Assembly (NCBI GenBank): GCA_023396115.1 | Contig: JAEWXC010000048.1 | Coordinates: 1 to 31,156, forward strand | Reading direction: 5' to 3' | DNA length: 31,156 nucleotides | DNA from: Actinomycetes bacterium | GTDB lineage: Bacteria; Actinomycetota; Actinomycetes; Propionibacteriales; Nocardioidaceae | Part shown: one piece after another, positions 31,135 through 31,156 of the stretch | How the letters are laid out: the number at the start of each line of letters is the position of its first letter | Numbering within the stretch: position 1 is the first letter of the stretch | Program-made: the position numbers and the translations under genes | Notes under the pieces: model-generated | What the model was told of the DNA's origin: nothing | The model's input: only the letters and a program-made list of their open reading frames with translations | The model's database searches: none

Positions 31135-31156
31135 GTGGTCGCGATCCGGGTCGAGG
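31135..31156 (+). CDS. Possible 5' end of a further gene, cut by window edge
   Basis: GTG at 31135 opens a frame reading VVAIRVE to the window end, with a GGGGGG run (31122-31127) about 8 nt upstream. Only seven codons are visible, so no product can be named and the call may be wrong. Confidence 0.2.

Overview
The window comes from a chromosome of very high GC content, with strong G/C bias at third codon positions and many GTG starts. This points to an actinomycete, most likely of the Nocardioidaceae (Nocardioides-like); that placement is inferred from protein resemblance and gene order and was not tested by a search. The gene order dapE, LOG-family protein, DivIVA-like protein, DUF3117, (minus) O-methyltransferase, sigE, rseA, htrA matches, from memory, the order and orientation of the Mycobacterium tuberculosis Rv1202-Rv1223 region, so most of 7.6-18.7 kb is conserved core chromosome. 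I see no rRNA, tRNA, insertion sequence, phage gene or CRISPR array.

Layout. 1-3242: 3' part of ileS. 3248-6659: three overlapping genes for related membrane proteins of unknown function; the first two share a C-terminal Cys/His module. This is the best candidate here for an undescribed system. 6682-7524 (minus): LLM-class oxidoreductase. 7630-9855: dapE, a LOG-family nucleotide phosphoribohydrolase and a small membrane-anchored DivIVA-like protein. 9845-11044: a four-helix membrane protein and a secreted M14 peptidase. 11119-12740 (minus): an enoyl-CoA hydratase/isomerase behind a PaaX-type regulator. 12848-14888: DUF3117, leucyl aminopeptidase and a YdhR-like protein. 14936-15586 (minus): O-methyltransferase with an apparent AUC start. 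15769-18691: sigE-rseA-htrA envelope-stress operon. 18705-18918: a 22-bp tandem repeat array. 18935-21281: a divergent BldC-like HTH gene, then a SAF-domain (CpaB-like) and a CpaE/MinD-like gene. 21244-22999 (minus): a cupredoxin-like lipoprotein with a polytopic membrane protein. 23159-25110: WS/DGAT acyltransferase and a small conserved protein. 25121-25204: three 28-bp repeats. 25199-26148 (minus): two tandem DUF2505 genes. 26223-31076: the giant NAD-dependent glutamate dehydrogenase.

Two themes recur. First, operon-internal genes are often joined by 4-bp GTGA overlaps. Second, many operon-leading genes have an NANNNT hexamer ending exactly 6 nt (sometimes 7) before the start codon, as expected for leaderless transcripts. 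Several starts given here rest on that pattern and differ from the longest open frame. No gene-free stretch exceeds 300 bp; the longest non-coding gaps (18692-18934, 15587-15768, 23000-23158, 19190-19351) are described in the entries.
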